Source: Nocardioides pinisoli
GTDB taxonomy: Bacteria > Actinomycetota > Actinomycetes > Propionibacteriales > Nocardioidaceae
Length of the DNA: 64,000 nucleotides
NCBI RefSeq assembly: GCF_024199985.1
Contig: NZ_JANARS010000005.1
Span: 186,001-250,000 of the forward strand
Direction: 5' to 3'
Program-made: the position numbers and the translations under genes
The notes under the pieces: model-generated
What the model saw: the letters and a program-made list of their open reading frames with translations, nothing else
Database searches by the model: none
Told to the model about the DNA's origin: nothing
In this document: one piece after another, positions 18,662-29,062 of the stretch
Layout: each line of letters opens with the position of its first letter
Position numbering within the stretch: the first letter of the stretch is position 1

Positions 18662-19813
18662 ATGGCCGAGTACCTCGTCGAGCTCTACGTCGCCCTGGGC
18701 GACCACGCCGTCGCGCGGCACCACGTCGCGCTGGCGGAACGGGCCGTCGCCGACCTGACCCGGGAGGGTCGACCGGTGCGCTACGTGCAGTCGCTCTTCG
18801 TCCCCGAGGACGAGACGTGCTTCTTGCTCTACGAGGCCGACTCGGTCGCCCTGGTCACCGAGGCGGTGGGGCGGGCCGGACTCCGGCTCGAGCACGTCTC
18901 GGCGGCCACCACGTCCGTCGCCGGCGCACAGGAGACGCCGGACGGCACCACGAAAGGAACCAGCATGACCAGCACCACCACCAGCACCACAACCAGCACC
19001 ACCACGAGCACCCCGGACCTCACCGAGCTGCGTGCCAAGCAGCAGCAGGTCTGGAGCAGCGGGGACTACAACAAGATCGCCGCCCTGACGGTGCCCGTGT
19101 CGGAGCACCTCGTCGACCACGTCGGCGTCAGTCCGACCGACCGGGTGCTCGACGTCGCGACCGGCACGGGCCACGTCGCCCTGGCCGCCGCGCGCCGGTC
19201 GGCCGCGTCCGTCGGCATCGACTACGTGCCCGCCCTCCTCGAGATCGCCCGGCGCCGCGCGGAGGCGGAGGACCTCGTCGTCGAGCTGGACGAGGCCGCC
19301 GCCGAGGACCTCCCCTTCGAGGACGCCTCGTTCGACGTCGTGATGTCGGCGATCGGCGTCATGTTCGCCGCCGACCACGACGCCGCCGCGCGCGAGCTGG
19401 TCCGGGTGACCCGCCCGGGCGGCCGGATCGGGCTGGCGAGCTGGACGCCCGAGGGCTTCGTCGGCGGCATCCTCCGGACGGTGGGCGCACACGTCTCGCC
19501 CCCGCCGGGCGCCCAGCCCGCCACCCGCTGGGGCACCGAGGAGGTCGTCGCCGGGCTGCTCGGCGACGGCGTCACCGACGTCCGGTCGGTGACCGCCACG
19601 GTCACCCAGCGCTTCGCCGACGGTGCCGGGTTCGCCGACCTGTTCCTCACCTACTACGGACCCACCTTCGCGGCGGCCGGCCGGCTGGACGACCAGGGGC
19701 GCGCCGCGCTCCGGGCCGACCTGGTCGCGCTCGCCGAGTCGCACGACCGCGGCGTGGGCGAGGGCCTGGTCTGCGACTGGGAGTACCGCATCGTCACCGC
19801 GACCCGCCGCTGA
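18662..19813 (+). CDS. DUF4242-like domain fused in frame to a SAM methyltransferase
   Basis: An uninterrupted 383-residue frame. Residues 1-85 (MAEYLVELYV, RYVQSLFVPEDETCFLLYEA) resemble small DUF4242-type ferredoxin-fold proteins. Residues 86-118 are a linker ending in a Thr/Ser run. Residues 119-383 are a class I methyltransferase with motif I VLDVATGTG (162-170) and LPFEDASFDVVMSAIGVMF. An internal Met102 is preceded by AAAGGAACC, a plausible ribosome-binding site, so a methyltransferase-only product from 18965 may also be made. Whether this is a true fusion or two genes that lost a stop between them cannot be decided. The methyl acceptor is unknown. Confidence 0.78.
   Translation: MAEYLVELYVALGDHAVARHHVALAERAVADLTREGRPVRYVQSLFVPEDETCFLLYEADSVALVTEAVGRAGLRLEHVSAATTSVAGAQETPDGTTKGTSMTSTTTSTTTSTTTSTPDLTELRAKQQQVWSSGDYNKIAALTVPVSEHLVDHVGVSPTDRVLDVATGTGHVALAAARRSAASVGIDYVPALLEIARRRAEAEDLVVELDEAAAEDLPFEDASFDVVMSAIGVMFAADHDAAARELVRVTRPGGRIGLASWTPEGFVGGILRTVGAHVSPPPGAQPATRWGTEEVVAGLLGDGVTDVRSVTATVTQRFADGAGFADLFLTYYGPTFAAAGRLDDQGRAALRADLVALAESHDRGVGEGLVCDWEYRIVTATRR
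18968..19014 (+). repeat. ACC/AGC trinucleotide-like tract encoding the Thr/Ser linker
   Basis: Imperfect tandem ACC, ACA and AGC codons encode three near-identical Ser-Thr-Thr-Thr units. Slippage here would change linker length in multiples of three or break the frame just after the internal start. Confidence 0.7.
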
Positions 19814-19837
19814 CGCCGGCGCCGGGGGTCCCCGGGA

Positions 19838-19867
19838 CAGCCCTCCCGCCGCGAGGCGGGAGGGCTG
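19838..19867 (+). terminator. Terminator after the methyltransferase fusion
   Basis: A perfect 13-bp stem (CAGCCCTCCCGCC and its complement) closes a GCGA loop, 24 bases after the stop codon. There is no T-tract, which is usual for high-GC actinobacteria. Confidence 0.85.
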
Positions 19868-19887
19868 CTCACGCGCGCGCCGCCCGC

Positions 19888-19893
19888 TAGCCT
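19888..19893 (+). promoter_or_regulatory. Leaderless -10 element of pncA
   Basis: TAGCCT, 6 nt, then the ATG at 19900. It sits right after the terminator, so pncA is an independent transcription unit. Confidence 0.6.
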
Positions 19894-19899
19894 CGGTCC

Positions 19900-20475
19900 A
19901 TGGCCCGCGCCCTCATCGTCGTCGACGTCCAGAACGACTTCTGCGAGGGCGGGTCGCTGCCCGTCGCCGGCGGCGCCCGGGTGGCGGCCGACATCAACGA
20001 CCTGCTGCACCGCTGGCACGCGCGCGGGGACGACGCACCCGCCTACGACGTCGTCGTCGCCACCAAGGACCACCACGTCGACCCCGGTTCGCACTGGTCG
20101 GTGAAGCCCGACTTCGTCGAGTCATGGCCGGTGCACTGCAAGGTCGGCACCGAGGGGGCGGCCTTCCACCCCAACCTCGACCCGCAGCCCTTCGACGAGG
20201 TGTTCTTCAAGGGCGAGCACGAGGCGGCCTACAGCGGCTTCGAGGGGCGTACGTCGTCGGGCGAGCCGCTGGCCGACTGGCTGCGGGCCCGGGAGGTGGC
20301 GGAGGTCGACGTGTGCGGCATCGCCACCGACCACTGCGTGCGCGCGACCGCCCTCGACAGCGCGGGCGCCGGCTTCACGACCCGGGTGCTGACCGCCCTG
20401 TGCGCCGGGGTCGCGGAGGAGTCGACGGCCGCCGCGATCACCGAGCTGGCCGGCGCCGGCGTCGAGATCGCCTGA
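19900..20475 (+). CDS. pncA: Nicotinamidase / isochorismatase-family amidohydrolase
   Basis: A 191-residue cytosolic enzyme of the PncA type, converting nicotinamide to nicotinate. The catalytic triad is visible: Asp9 in IVVDVQNDF, a Lys in HCKVGTEGAAF and the nucleophilic Cys in CGIATDHCVRATA preceded by the cis-peptide segment. Metal-binding residues lie in TKDHHVDPGSHW. It supplies pncB at 14448 with substrate, so both NAD salvage steps are in this window though not in one operon. Confidence 0.92.
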   Translation: MARALIVVDVQNDFCEGGSLPVAGGARVAADINDLLHRWHARGDDAPAYDVVVATKDHHVDPGSHWSVKPDFVESWPVHCKVGTEGAAFHPNLDPQPFDEVFFKGEHEAAYSGFEGRTSSGEPLADWLRAREVAEVDVCGIATDHCVRATALDSAGAGFTTRVLTALCAGVAEESTAAAITELAGAGVEIA

Positions 20476-20484
20476 GGTCGCGGG

Positions 20485-21021
20485 TCAGCACCACTTCTCG
20501 GTGACCGTGCGCAGCACCTTGACCGTGCGCGCCGTGCCCTGGCCGAGCGCCGCGAGCTCCTTGGACGCGAGGAGCCGGGAGGTGTGGATGTTGCCGTCGA
20601 GCAGCACGTAGGCCGCCCGGCCGTCGACGACGACCACCTCGCCGTCGTGCTCGAGGGCGTGCGCCGCCTCGACGGCCGCGGCGGGAGGCGCGGCGGCGTA
20701 CAGCGTCACGTAGTGCTGCCCTGCCGGGTCGTGCTCGGCGTGCAGCTCCTCGGCGCGCGCCGTGAGCGCGGCGAGGTCCTTCGTCGTGAACACGACCGTC
20801 GGGACGTCGAAGCCCGCCGCGGCGGCGTAGGCCACCTCCAGCGCCTGCTGGACCTGCGCCGCCGACCGCGCCGGGTGGGTCAGGCGGACGTTGCCGGTGT
20901 TGATGTAGGTCTCGACGTCCGTCCCCCCGGCGGACTCGGTGGCCGCCTTGATGGCGTCCTTGGGGAACTTGCGCGTCGCGCCGAGGTTGATGGCGCGCAG
21001 GAAGGCGACGTAGGTGGGCAC
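20485..21021 (-). CDS. DUF1697 domain protein
   Basis: A 178-residue cytosolic protein matching DUF1697: the N-terminus MPTYVAFLRAINLGATRKF and GGTDVETYINTGNV are the family hallmarks, and the C-terminus SRLLASKELAALGQGTARTVK matches its last conserved block. Function is unknown. The GTG start is supported by CATGAT 6 nt upstream and begins exactly at the conserved N-terminus. It is convergent with pncA (9 bases between stops) and divergent from the ABC importer. Confidence 0.88.
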   Translation of the reverse strand: MPTYVAFLRAINLGATRKFPKDAIKAATESAGGTDVETYINTGNVRLTHPARSAAQVQQALEVAYAAAAGFDVPTVVFTTKDLAALTARAEELHAEHDPAGQHYVTLYAAAPPAAAVEAAHALEHDGEVVVVDGRAAYVLLDGNIHTSRLLASKELAALGQGTARTVKVLRTVTEKWC

Positions 21022-21060
21022 GGCTCGATCATGCCCGTCGAGCCCGGGGCGCGGCAGGTC

Positions 21061-21066
21061 TAGGGT
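21061..21066 (+). promoter_or_regulatory. Leaderless -10 element of the amino-acid ABC operon
   Basis: TAGGGT, 7 nt, then ATG at 21074; supports that start over an upstream in-frame GTG/ATG at 21014. Confidence 0.6.
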
Positions 21067-21073
21067 TGTTCCC

Positions 21074-21859
21074 ATGAACACTCGTGCACGTGCCATCGGG
21101 ACCAGCCTCGCCGCTCTCACCCTGCTCGCGGCGGGGTGCGCGAAGGACGACACCTCCACCACCACCGAGTCAGGCGTCACGCTCGTCGAGGGCGGCACGC
21201 TGACCATCTGCACCCACCTGCCCTACGAGCCCTTCGAGTTCACCGAGGGCGGCGAGGTCGTCGGCTTCGACGTCGACGTGCTCAAGATCGCCGCCGACGC
21301 CGAGGGCTGGGACACCAAGGTCGTCGACATCGGCTGGGAGACCATCGTCTCCGGCGAGGCGCTCAACACCGGGCAGTGCGACGTCGCCGCGGGCGCGATG
21401 TCGATCACGCCCGAGCGCGAGGCCGTCATGGACTTCTCCGAGCAGTACTTCGAGGCCAAGCAGGCGCTGCTGATGAAGGCCGGCGCCGGCTACACGACGC
21501 TCGACGACCTGGCCGGCAAGACCATCGCCGTGCAGGACGCGACCACCGGCGCCGACTTCACCCGCGAGAACGCCCCGGAGGACGCGAAGATCGTCTCCTT
21601 CGAGGACTCCGCCCTGATGCAGCAGGCCGTCAAGACCGGCAAGGCCGACGCCGGTGTCAACGACAACGGCCTGCTCAACTACTTCGCCAGCCAGAACCCC
21701 GACGTCGAGGTCGGCGCGGAGTTCGAGACCGGCGACGTCTACGGCTTCTCGGTGAAGAAGGACGGCAACGACGAGCTCCTCAGCATCGTCAACGACGCCA
21801 TCGCCAGCGACGACTACGACGCGGCATACGAGAAGTGGTTCGGCACCGCTCCGGAGTGA
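21074..21859 (+). CDS. Polar amino-acid ABC transporter substrate-binding lipoprotein
   Basis: A 261-residue family 3 solute-binding protein. The signal peptide ends in the lipobox LLAAGC, so it is anchored by a lipidated Cys to the outer membrane face. GGTLTICTHLPYEPFEF and GGEVVGFDVDVLKIAAD form the first lobe, and the CDVAAGAMSITPERE segment is a strong family signature. It is followed by a permease and an ATPase, giving a complete importer. The exact amino acid cannot be read. Confidence 0.93.
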   Translation: MNTRARAIGTSLAALTLLAAGCAKDDTSTTTESGVTLVEGGTLTICTHLPYEPFEFTEGGEVVGFDVDVLKIAADAEGWDTKVVDIGWETIVSGEALNTGQCDVAAGAMSITPEREAVMDFSEQYFEAKQALLMKAGAGYTTLDDLAGKTIAVQDATTGADFTRENAPEDAKIVSFEDSALMQQAVKTGKADAGVNDNGLLNYFASQNPDVEVGAEFETGDVYGFSVKKDGNDELLSIVNDAIASDDYDAAYEKWFGTAPE

Positions 21860-21923
21860 CCTCCCCGGAATGAGCTCTGCGGAGCGACCAGGCCCACCGT
21901 CCGTGCCCTGACAGGAGTGATCC

Positions 21924-22715
21924 ATGGCGAGTCCCCGCCAGCGTGCCGCGCGGCTGCGCTACGTCCAGTACGCCGTCCTCGTGCTCGTCCTGGTCGGGAT
22001 CTTCCTGGTCGCTGACTGGGACCAGCTCCAGCGGGCGTTCTGGGACTGGGAGGTCGTGAAGGCGCAGTTCCCGGACGTCATCACGATCGCGCTGAAGAAC
22101 ACGCTCATCTACACCGCGTGCGGGTTCACGTTCGGCCTGGTGCTCGGGCTCGTCCTGGCCCTGATGCGCCTGTCCACCGTGGGCCCCTACCGGTGGATCG
22201 CCACCGGCATCATCGAGCTCTTCCGTGGCCTGCCGGCCCTGGTGGTGTTCATCGCGCTCAGCGTCGGCTTCAGCCTCGCCTTCCCCGACCGTCAGATCCC
22301 CTTCGGCAACCTCGGCATCGTCACCCTGGCGCTGGGGCTCGTCGGCGGCGCCTACATGGCCGAGACGATCCGTGCCGGCATCCAGGCGGTGCCGAAGGGG
22401 CAGATGGAGGCCGCCAGGTCGCTGGGCATGTCCCACAGCCGGGCCATGATCAGCGTGGTCGTCCCGCAGGCGTTCCGGATCATCCTGCCGCCGCTCACCA
22501 ACGAGCTGATCCTGCTCACCAAGGACTCCTCGCTCGTCTACATCCTCGGCCTCGCGCTGGAGGACTACGAGCTCACCAAGTTCGGCCGCGAAGGCATGAA
22601 CACCGCCGCCAACCTGACCCCGATCATCGTCATCGGCCTGTGCTACCTGCTGATCACGGTGCCGCTGTCGATCGTCGTACGCCGCATGGAGAGCCGAGCG
22701 GAGAGGGCCCGCTGA
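21924..22715 (+). CDS. Polar amino-acid ABC transporter permease
   Basis: A 263-residue inner-membrane permease with an N-terminal membrane segment and the HisM/GlnP core. [19 protein letters not shown] and the EAA loop [20 protein letters not shown] are characteristic. ACAGGAGTG lies just before the ATG, unlike the leaderless first gene. Its stop overlaps the ATPase start (TGATG). Confidence 0.95.
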   Translation: MASPRQRAARLRYVQYAVLVLVLVGIFLVADWDQLQRAFWDWEVVKAQFPDVITIALKNTLIYTACGFTFGLVLGLVLALMRLSTVGPYRWIATGIIELFRGLPALVVFIALSVGFSLAFPDRQIPFGNLGIVTLALGLVGGAYMAETIRAGIQAVPKGQMEAARSLGMSHSRAMISVVVPQAFRIILPPLTNELILLTKDSSLVYILGLALEDYELTKFGREGMNTAANLTPIIVIGLCYLLITVPLSIVVRRMESRAERAR

Positions 22716-23476
22716 TGACCACCCCGACCCACGCGCACGACCGCACGACCGCGGCGATCGACGTTCAGGACCTCCACAAGAGCTTCGGTGACAACGAGGT
22801 GCTCAAGGGCATCGACTTCCACGTCGGGCACGGCCAGGTGGTCTGCGTGATCGGGCCGTCCGGCTCCGGCAAGTCGACCCTGCTGCGCTGCGTCAACCTC
22901 CTGGAGACGCCGACCAGGGGCAAGATCTTCGTGGAGGGCGCCGAGATCACCGACCCCGACGCCGACGTCGACAAGCTGCGCGCACGGATCGGGATGGTCT
23001 TCCAGCAGTTCAACCTCTTCCCGCACATGACGGTGCTGCGCAACCTCACCATCGCGCAGGAGAAGGTCAAGGGCCGCAAGAAGGACGAGGCGGTCGAGGT
23101 GGCCCGCGCCACCCTGGCGAAGGTCGGGCTGGCGGAGAAGGAGTCGGCCTACCCCGCCCACCTGTCCGGCGGGCAGTCGCAGCGCGTCGCGATCGCCCGC
23201 GCGTTGTCGATGAGTCCCGACATGATGCTCTTCGACGAGCCCACCTCGGCGCTCGACCCCGAGCTGGTCGGCGACGTCCTCGCGGTCATGAAGGACCTGG
23301 CCTCCGAGGGCATGACCATGATGGTGGTGACCCACGAGATGGGCTTCGCCCGCGAGGTGGGCGACAAGCTCGTCTTCATGGACGACGGCGTGATCATGGA
23401 GGAGGGCGACCCGCGCGAGGTGCTCGCCGCACCCCGCCACGAGCGGACGCAGTCGTTCCTGTCGAAGGTGCTCTAG
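22715..23476 (+). CDS. Polar amino-acid ABC transporter ATP-binding protein
   Basis: A 253-residue ATPase with Walker [11 protein letters not shown]-loop [15 protein letters not shown], signature [15 protein letters not shown], Walker [13 protein letters not shown] and the H-loop VVTHEMGFA. It closes the three-gene importer operon. The signature has GGQSQ where GGQQQ is more usual, a conservative change seen in actinobacterial members. Confidence 0.96.
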   Translation: MTTPTHAHDRTTAAIDVQDLHKSFGDNEVLKGIDFHVGHGQVVCVIGPSGSGKSTLLRCVNLLETPTRGKIFVEGAEITDPDADVDKLRARIGMVFQQFNLFPHMTVLRNLTIAQEKVKGRKKDEAVEVARATLAKVGLAEKESAYPAHLSGGQSQRVAIARALSMSPDMMLFDEPTSALDPELVGDVLAVMKDLASEGMTMMVVTHEMGFAREVGDKLVFMDDGVIMEEGDPREVLAAPRHERTQSFLSKVL

Positions 23477-23519
23477 GACCGCCGTCGTCGGTCGACGTCC
23501 CGGTCGCGGAGGCGGTGGG

Positions 23520-24326
23520 TCAGGCCCGCTTGCACTGGCTGGGCGGGGTGACGGCCGGGTCGAAGACGTGCTTGGGCGGCGTGATGCTGGTGTCGTCCGG
23601 GGATTCCTTCATCGTCATCGCCCACCACCCGGCCTTGCGGGTCTCGATGGCGGCGAGCTCCTCCTCGGGGAGCGCGTTCCACATGTTGAGGACGTCGACG
23701 CCGACCTCGACCAGGTGTCCGTGCGGGGTGACGACCGCCCGGGCCTCGATGCCGTCGAGGGCTGCGGGCACGGAGGGGAAGAGGCCGCGCGGCATGCCGG
23801 TCAGCACCGCGGCGGCGGGGACGCCGACGGCGACGCCGTCGCCGGCGAGCTTGACCGCCCGTGCGGCGGTGACGGGCCACGTCGGGTCGAGGTCGGTCGG
23901 CAGCGCCCAGCTGCGCGGCTCGTCGTCGGTGATGTCGGCCCAGCAGTCCGCGGCGCTGGGGCCCCAGACCTCGCTGTTGAAGTAGGTGCGACCGGCGACG
24001 ACCAGGTAGTCGACCTGCTGGACGGCACCCCCGATCGCGGAGTTCATCGACAGCTCGCTGTAGCCGGTCGACGGGCTGTAGCGGCCGTCGAGGTCGAAGA
24101 TGCGCTTGCCGCCGTTGTCCGGGTTCTTCGTGAGCAGCTGGCCGTGCCACTCGACGATGCCCATCGCGTCGACCTGGCCGCTGATGGACTCGAGCTTCTC
24201 GCCCTCCAGCATGAAGTCGTCCGCCTTGGTGGCGGCGGCCTCGCCGGATCCGCCGCAGGCGTTGAGGGTGAGCACCAGACCGGCGCAGAGGGCGGCGGCC
24301 CACGGTGCACTTCGACGACGTGCCAC
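23520..24326 (-). CDS. Putative lipoprotein of unknown function
   Basis: A 268-residue protein with a GTG start. The signal peptide ends in LTLNACGG, a usable lipobox, so a cell-surface lipoprotein is likely. The mature part (KLESISGQVDAMGIVEWHGQ, DGRYSPSTGYSEL, VDYLVVAGRTYFNSE) alternates strands in a way that faintly recalls LppX/LprG-type or LolA-like folds, but I cannot assign it. GGGGAA lies before the start. It is convergent with the ABC importer. Confidence 0.7.
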   Translation of the reverse strand: MARRRSAPWAAALCAGLVLTLNACGGSGEAAATKADDFMLEGEKLESISGQVDAMGIVEWHGQLLTKNPDNGGKRIFDLDGRYSPSTGYSELSMNSAIGGAVQQVDYLVVAGRTYFNSEVWGPSAADCWADITDDEPRSWALPTDLDPTWPVTAARAVKLAGDGVAVGVPAAAVLTGMPRGLFPSVPAALDGIEARAVVTPHGHLVEVGVDVLNMWNALPEEELAAIETRKAGWWAMTMKESPDDTSITPPKHVFDPAVTPPSQCKRA

Positions 24327-24447
24327 TGGGTGTTCCCCGATCAGGTCCTAGACGAGCTCCGTGCTCGATCTCGCTCGGAGCCTAGGTCCGGCTCCCGGGG
24401 CTGTCAGGGAAATCACGAGATCTTGACCGACGGGCGCCAGCCCGCCC

Positions 24448-25359
24448 TCAGCCGGCCATCCAGCCGCGCGCGGCACCCACCACCGCGTCGGTGAGGTCGT
24501 CGACGAGCGCCGACCCGAGCCGCCAGTGCTGCCAGAACAGCGGCACCTCGGGACGGCGCCCCGGCACCAGCTCGACGAGGTCGCCGCGCTCGAGCTGGTC
24601 GACCACGTCGGACTCGGGCAGCAGCCCCCACCCCATCCCGACGCGGATCGCCCGGTCGAACTCCCGCACCGACGGCACGTAGGTCACCGGCGGTGCGAGG
24701 TGGCGGCGGGTCACCCGGCGGATGAAGTCGTGCTGGAGCGAGTCGCTGCGGTCGAAGGCCACGATCGGCGCCTCCCCCAGCGCACCGGACCCGACGCCGT
24801 CGGGGAAGTGGATCGCGTGGAAGTCGCGCGTGGCGACCGCGGCGTAGCGGAGTCGACCCAGCCGCACCACCCGGCACCCCGGCACGGGCCTGGGCTCCCC
24901 GGTGATCGCGGCCACCACCTCGCCGCGGCGCAGCCGTTCCGCGGTGCGGGTGTGGTCCTCCCGCACCACCTCGAAGACCACGCGGTGCCGCGACTGCACC
25001 TCGGCGAGCGCGTCGACGAACCAGCCGTAGAGCGCGTCGGCGTTGACCGCGATCGGGAGCGAGGCGTACGACGTCCCGTCGCCGTCGGCCTCCTCGACGA
25101 GCTCAGCGACGGCTTCCCGCTCCAGGAGCTCGGTCTGCGTGGCCAGGCGCACCAGCACCAGGCCGGCCTCGGTGGGCTCCAGCGGCTTGACCCGGTGCAG
25201 CAGGACACGGCCGATCCGGGTCTCGAGCGCCTTGATGCGCTGGCTCACTGCGGAGGGGGTGACGTGCAGCTCCCGGGCAGCCGCTTCGAAGGTGCCGAGG
25301 CGCACCGCAACCGCCAGTGTGCGCAGGGCCACAGGGTCGAGCTGGGTGATGTCTTTCAT
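24448..25359 (-). CDS. lysG: LysG/ArgP-type LysR transcriptional regulator
   Basis: A 303-residue LysR regulator. The winged helix (residues 1-60) contains GTFEAAARELHVTPSAVSQR; the effector domain starts near residue 90 (SLPIAVNADALYGWFVDAL) and GWGLLPESDVVDQLERGDL is characteristic of ArgP/LysG. It is transcribed divergently from lysE with a 72-bp spacer, the arrangement known in Corynebacterium, where LysG induces lysE when lysine or arginine accumulates. Confidence 0.93.
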   Translation of the reverse strand: MKDITQLDPVALRTLAVAVRLGTFEAAARELHVTPSAVSQRIKALETRIGRVLLHRVKPLEPTEAGLVLVRLATQTELLEREAVAELVEEADGDGTSYASLPIAVNADALYGWFVDALAEVQSRHRVVFEVVREDHTRTAERLRRGEVVAAITGEPRPVPGCRVVRLGRLRYAAVATRDFHAIHFPDGVGSGALGEAPIVAFDRSDSLQHDFIRRVTRRHLAPPVTYVPSVREFDRAIRVGMGWGLLPESDVVDQLERGDLVELVPGRRPEVPLFWQHWRLGSALVDDLTDAVVGAARGWMAG

Positions 25360-25418
25360 AATGAGAGATCCTAATGATTCCTCAGAATCCTTCGCTGGAT
25401 TGAACCTCGGACGCGCCC

Positions 25419-25424
25419 TAGCGT
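25419..25424 (+). promoter_or_regulatory. -10 element of lysE
   Basis: TAGCGT, 7 nt, then ATG. The lysG/lysE spacer upstream (25360-25418) is AT-richer than its surroundings and holds the likely LysG site, but I could not single out one clear dyad. Confidence 0.5.
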
Positions 25425-25431
25425 TGTCCTC

Positions 25432-26031
25432 ATGTTCCAGGTTGCTCTCACCGGTCTGCTGACCGGACTCGCCCTCATCGTCGCCGTCGGCGCCCAGAAC
25501 GCCTTCCTCCTGCGTCAGGGGATCCGTGGCGAGCACGTGCTGCCGATCGTGCTGACCTGCCTGGTCTCGGACGTCGTGGCGATCACGGCCGGCGTCGCCG
25601 GCCTGGGGATCGTGCTGGAGCGCTGGCCCGCGGTCCTGCCCGTGGCCCAGGTGCTGGGCGGGCTCTACCTCATCGCCTTCGGCGTCCACGCCGCGATGCG
25701 GGCATGGCGCCCGGCAGCGCTGGTGACGGGCGAGGCGACGGCCCTCACGCCCGGCCGGGCCGTGCTCCTGACGCTGGCGCTGACCTGGCTCAACCCGCAC
25801 TTCTACCTCGACGCCGTGCTGATGCTGGGCACGGTCGCCAACAGCTTCGGGACCGACCGCTGGTGGTTCCTCGGCGGCACCCTCGTCGCCAGCCTCCTGT
25901 GGTTCTTCGGCCTGGGCTACGGCGCGCGCCTCCTGCGCGGCCTCTTCGCCCGCCCCAAGGCCTGGCGCGTGCTCGACTCAGCGATCGCCGTGGTGATGGG
26001 CACCCTCGGCGTGGGCCTCCTCGTCCACTGA
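25432..26031 (+). CDS. lysE: LysE-family amino-acid exporter
   Basis: A 199-residue inner-membrane protein with about six hydrophobic segments. The N-terminal GLLTGLALIVAVGAQNAFLL is the LysE signature, and TWLNPHFYLDAVLMLG carries the conserved NPxxxxD region. Pairing with lysG supports export of lysine/arginine; other basic or small amino acids are possible. A terminator hairpin follows directly. Confidence 0.93.
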   Translation: MFQVALTGLLTGLALIVAVGAQNAFLLRQGIRGEHVLPIVLTCLVSDVVAITAGVAGLGIVLERWPAVLPVAQVLGGLYLIAFGVHAAMRAWRPAALVTGEATALTPGRAVLLTLALTWLNPHFYLDAVLMLGTVANSFGTDRWWFLGGTLVASLLWFFGLGYGARLLRGLFARPKAWRVLDSAIAVVMGTLGVGLLVH

Positions 26032-26043
26032 GCCGACGCCTGC

Positions 26044-26064
26044 GCACCCCGCAGAGCGGGGTGC
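26044..26064. terminator. Bidirectional terminator between lysE and the ASCH/HhH-like gene
   Basis: A perfect 9-bp stem (GCACCCCGC and complement) around an AGA loop sits between two convergent genes; its last base is part of the stop codon of the minus-strand gene. Confidence 0.75.
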
Positions 26065-26861
26065 TACTCGTCGCGGTAGGCCAGGCCCTTCTCGGCGAGC
26101 GCCTCGCGCAGCCGGGTGATCGCGATCGGCCCGACGCCGTGGATCGCCGCCAGCTCGGCGGCGGTCCGGCCCGCCACCTGCTCCAGCGTCGTCACCCCGA
26201 CCTCGCGCAGGGCGCGGGTGGCCGGCGCGCCGATGTTCCTCGGCAGCGGGGTGCCGGACTCCCGAGGGGCCCGCTGCCGCGGCGCCGGGAGGCCGGCGTC
26301 GACGACGGCCTCGCCCCGCGGCGACAGCAGGTAGCCGATGGCGAGGGACTCGGTGAGACCGAGCTCCTTGAGCTTGCGCACGTCCTTCTTGAAGTCCGCG
26401 GTCTCGCGGCCCACCCGGGCGGCGAGGTCCGGCGCCCGGACCGTGGGGTGGAGGTCGATCAGGTCGAGCGTCTCCCGCGTCCACGCGCCGTGGGACGACG
26501 CCGCGTCGAGGCGGTCGAGCCGGGCGTTGATCGCCGCGATCTCCTCTGCGTCCGGCACGGCCGCCCGCAGCGCCTCGCGCGGGTCGGGACCGGCGTACGT
26601 CAGCCCGATCCGCCAGGCGGGATCGTCCGAGCGTGCCGCCAGCGCCTCCTTGAGCGCCGCCAGCGACGGCGCGCCGGCCCGGCGGGCGTCCTCGGCGCGC
26701 AGGCTCGACACGCTGACCTGCTCGACGCTCGTCACCTCGACGACGCCGACGGACGTACGCATCCGGGTGCCGACCACCACCCGCGGGCGCGCCCACCGAC
26801 GGAACGCGAGGTCGACGGTGCCGGCCTTGATCGCGGCCAGCTCGGCCGGGCGGATCATCAT
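26064..26861 (-). CDS. Protein with PUA/ASCH-like N-terminus and helix-hairpin-helix C-terminus
   Basis: A 265-residue cytosolic protein. Residues 1-60 (MIRPAELAAIKAGTVDLAFRRW, VVVGTRMRTSVGVVEVTSVEQV) look like an ASCH/PUA-type RNA-binding barrel. The middle (90-190) is helical with a possible winged-helix segment (APDLAARVGRETADFKKDVRKL). Residues 210-262 form a helix-hairpin-helix like the RNA polymerase alpha C-terminal domain (IGAPATRALREVG, AAIHGVGPIAI). A nucleic-acid-binding role is inferred; the exact function is unknown. The ATG is chosen because AGAAGG lies 8-9 nt upstream. Confidence 0.72.
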   Translation of the reverse strand: MMIRPAELAAIKAGTVDLAFRRWARPRVVVGTRMRTSVGVVEVTSVEQVSVSSLRAEDARRAGAPSLAALKEALAARSDDPAWRIGLTYAGPDPREALRAAVPDAEEIAAINARLDRLDAASSHGAWTRETLDLIDLHPTVRAPDLAARVGRETADFKKDVRKLKELGLTESLAIGYLLSPRGEAVVDAGLPAPRQRAPRESGTPLPRNIGAPATRALREVGVTTLEQVAGRTAAELAAIHGVGPIAITRLREALAEKGLAYRDE

Positions 26862-26887
26862 GCGTGCCACCTTCTCAGATCTGCGGG

Positions 26888-26937
26888 GCGGTGCGTGAGG
26901 AGGAATTCGGCCGCTCGGAACACCCCTCACTCACCGC
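26888..26937. repeat. Palindromic repeat, copy A
   Basis: Arms GCGGTGCGTGAGGAGG and the complement of CCCCTCACTCACCGC match at 13 of 16 positions around an 18-nt centre. The same arm sequence occurs in the copies at 26964 and 54353. It lies in the 179-bp spacer upstream of the PUA-like gene and downstream of hpd. Confidence 0.7.
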
Positions 26938-26963
26938 TCACCGGCGCGCCGTACGGCGACACG

Positions 26964-27027
26964 CGCGCGGGCGGTGAGTGGGGAGGAAACCGGAGACCCG
27001 GAATCCCCCTCACGCACCGCCCGCGCG
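26964..27027. repeat. Palindromic repeat, copy B
   Basis: A longer copy with 23-bp arms matching at about 20 positions (core GCGGTGAGTGGGGAGG on the left, CCCCCTCACGCACCGC on the right) and an 18-nt centre. It ends 13 bases from the hpd stop codon, so it may also act as the hpd terminator. Confidence 0.75.
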
Positions 27028-27040
27028 AGAGGAGAAGACG

Positions 27041-29062
<2,022 letters not shown>

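Noticed and set aside
26888..27027. Possible CRISPR array or tRNA from the paired palindromes
   Set aside because: Only two copies with unequal centres and no regular spacers; no cloverleaf or anticodon arrangement.
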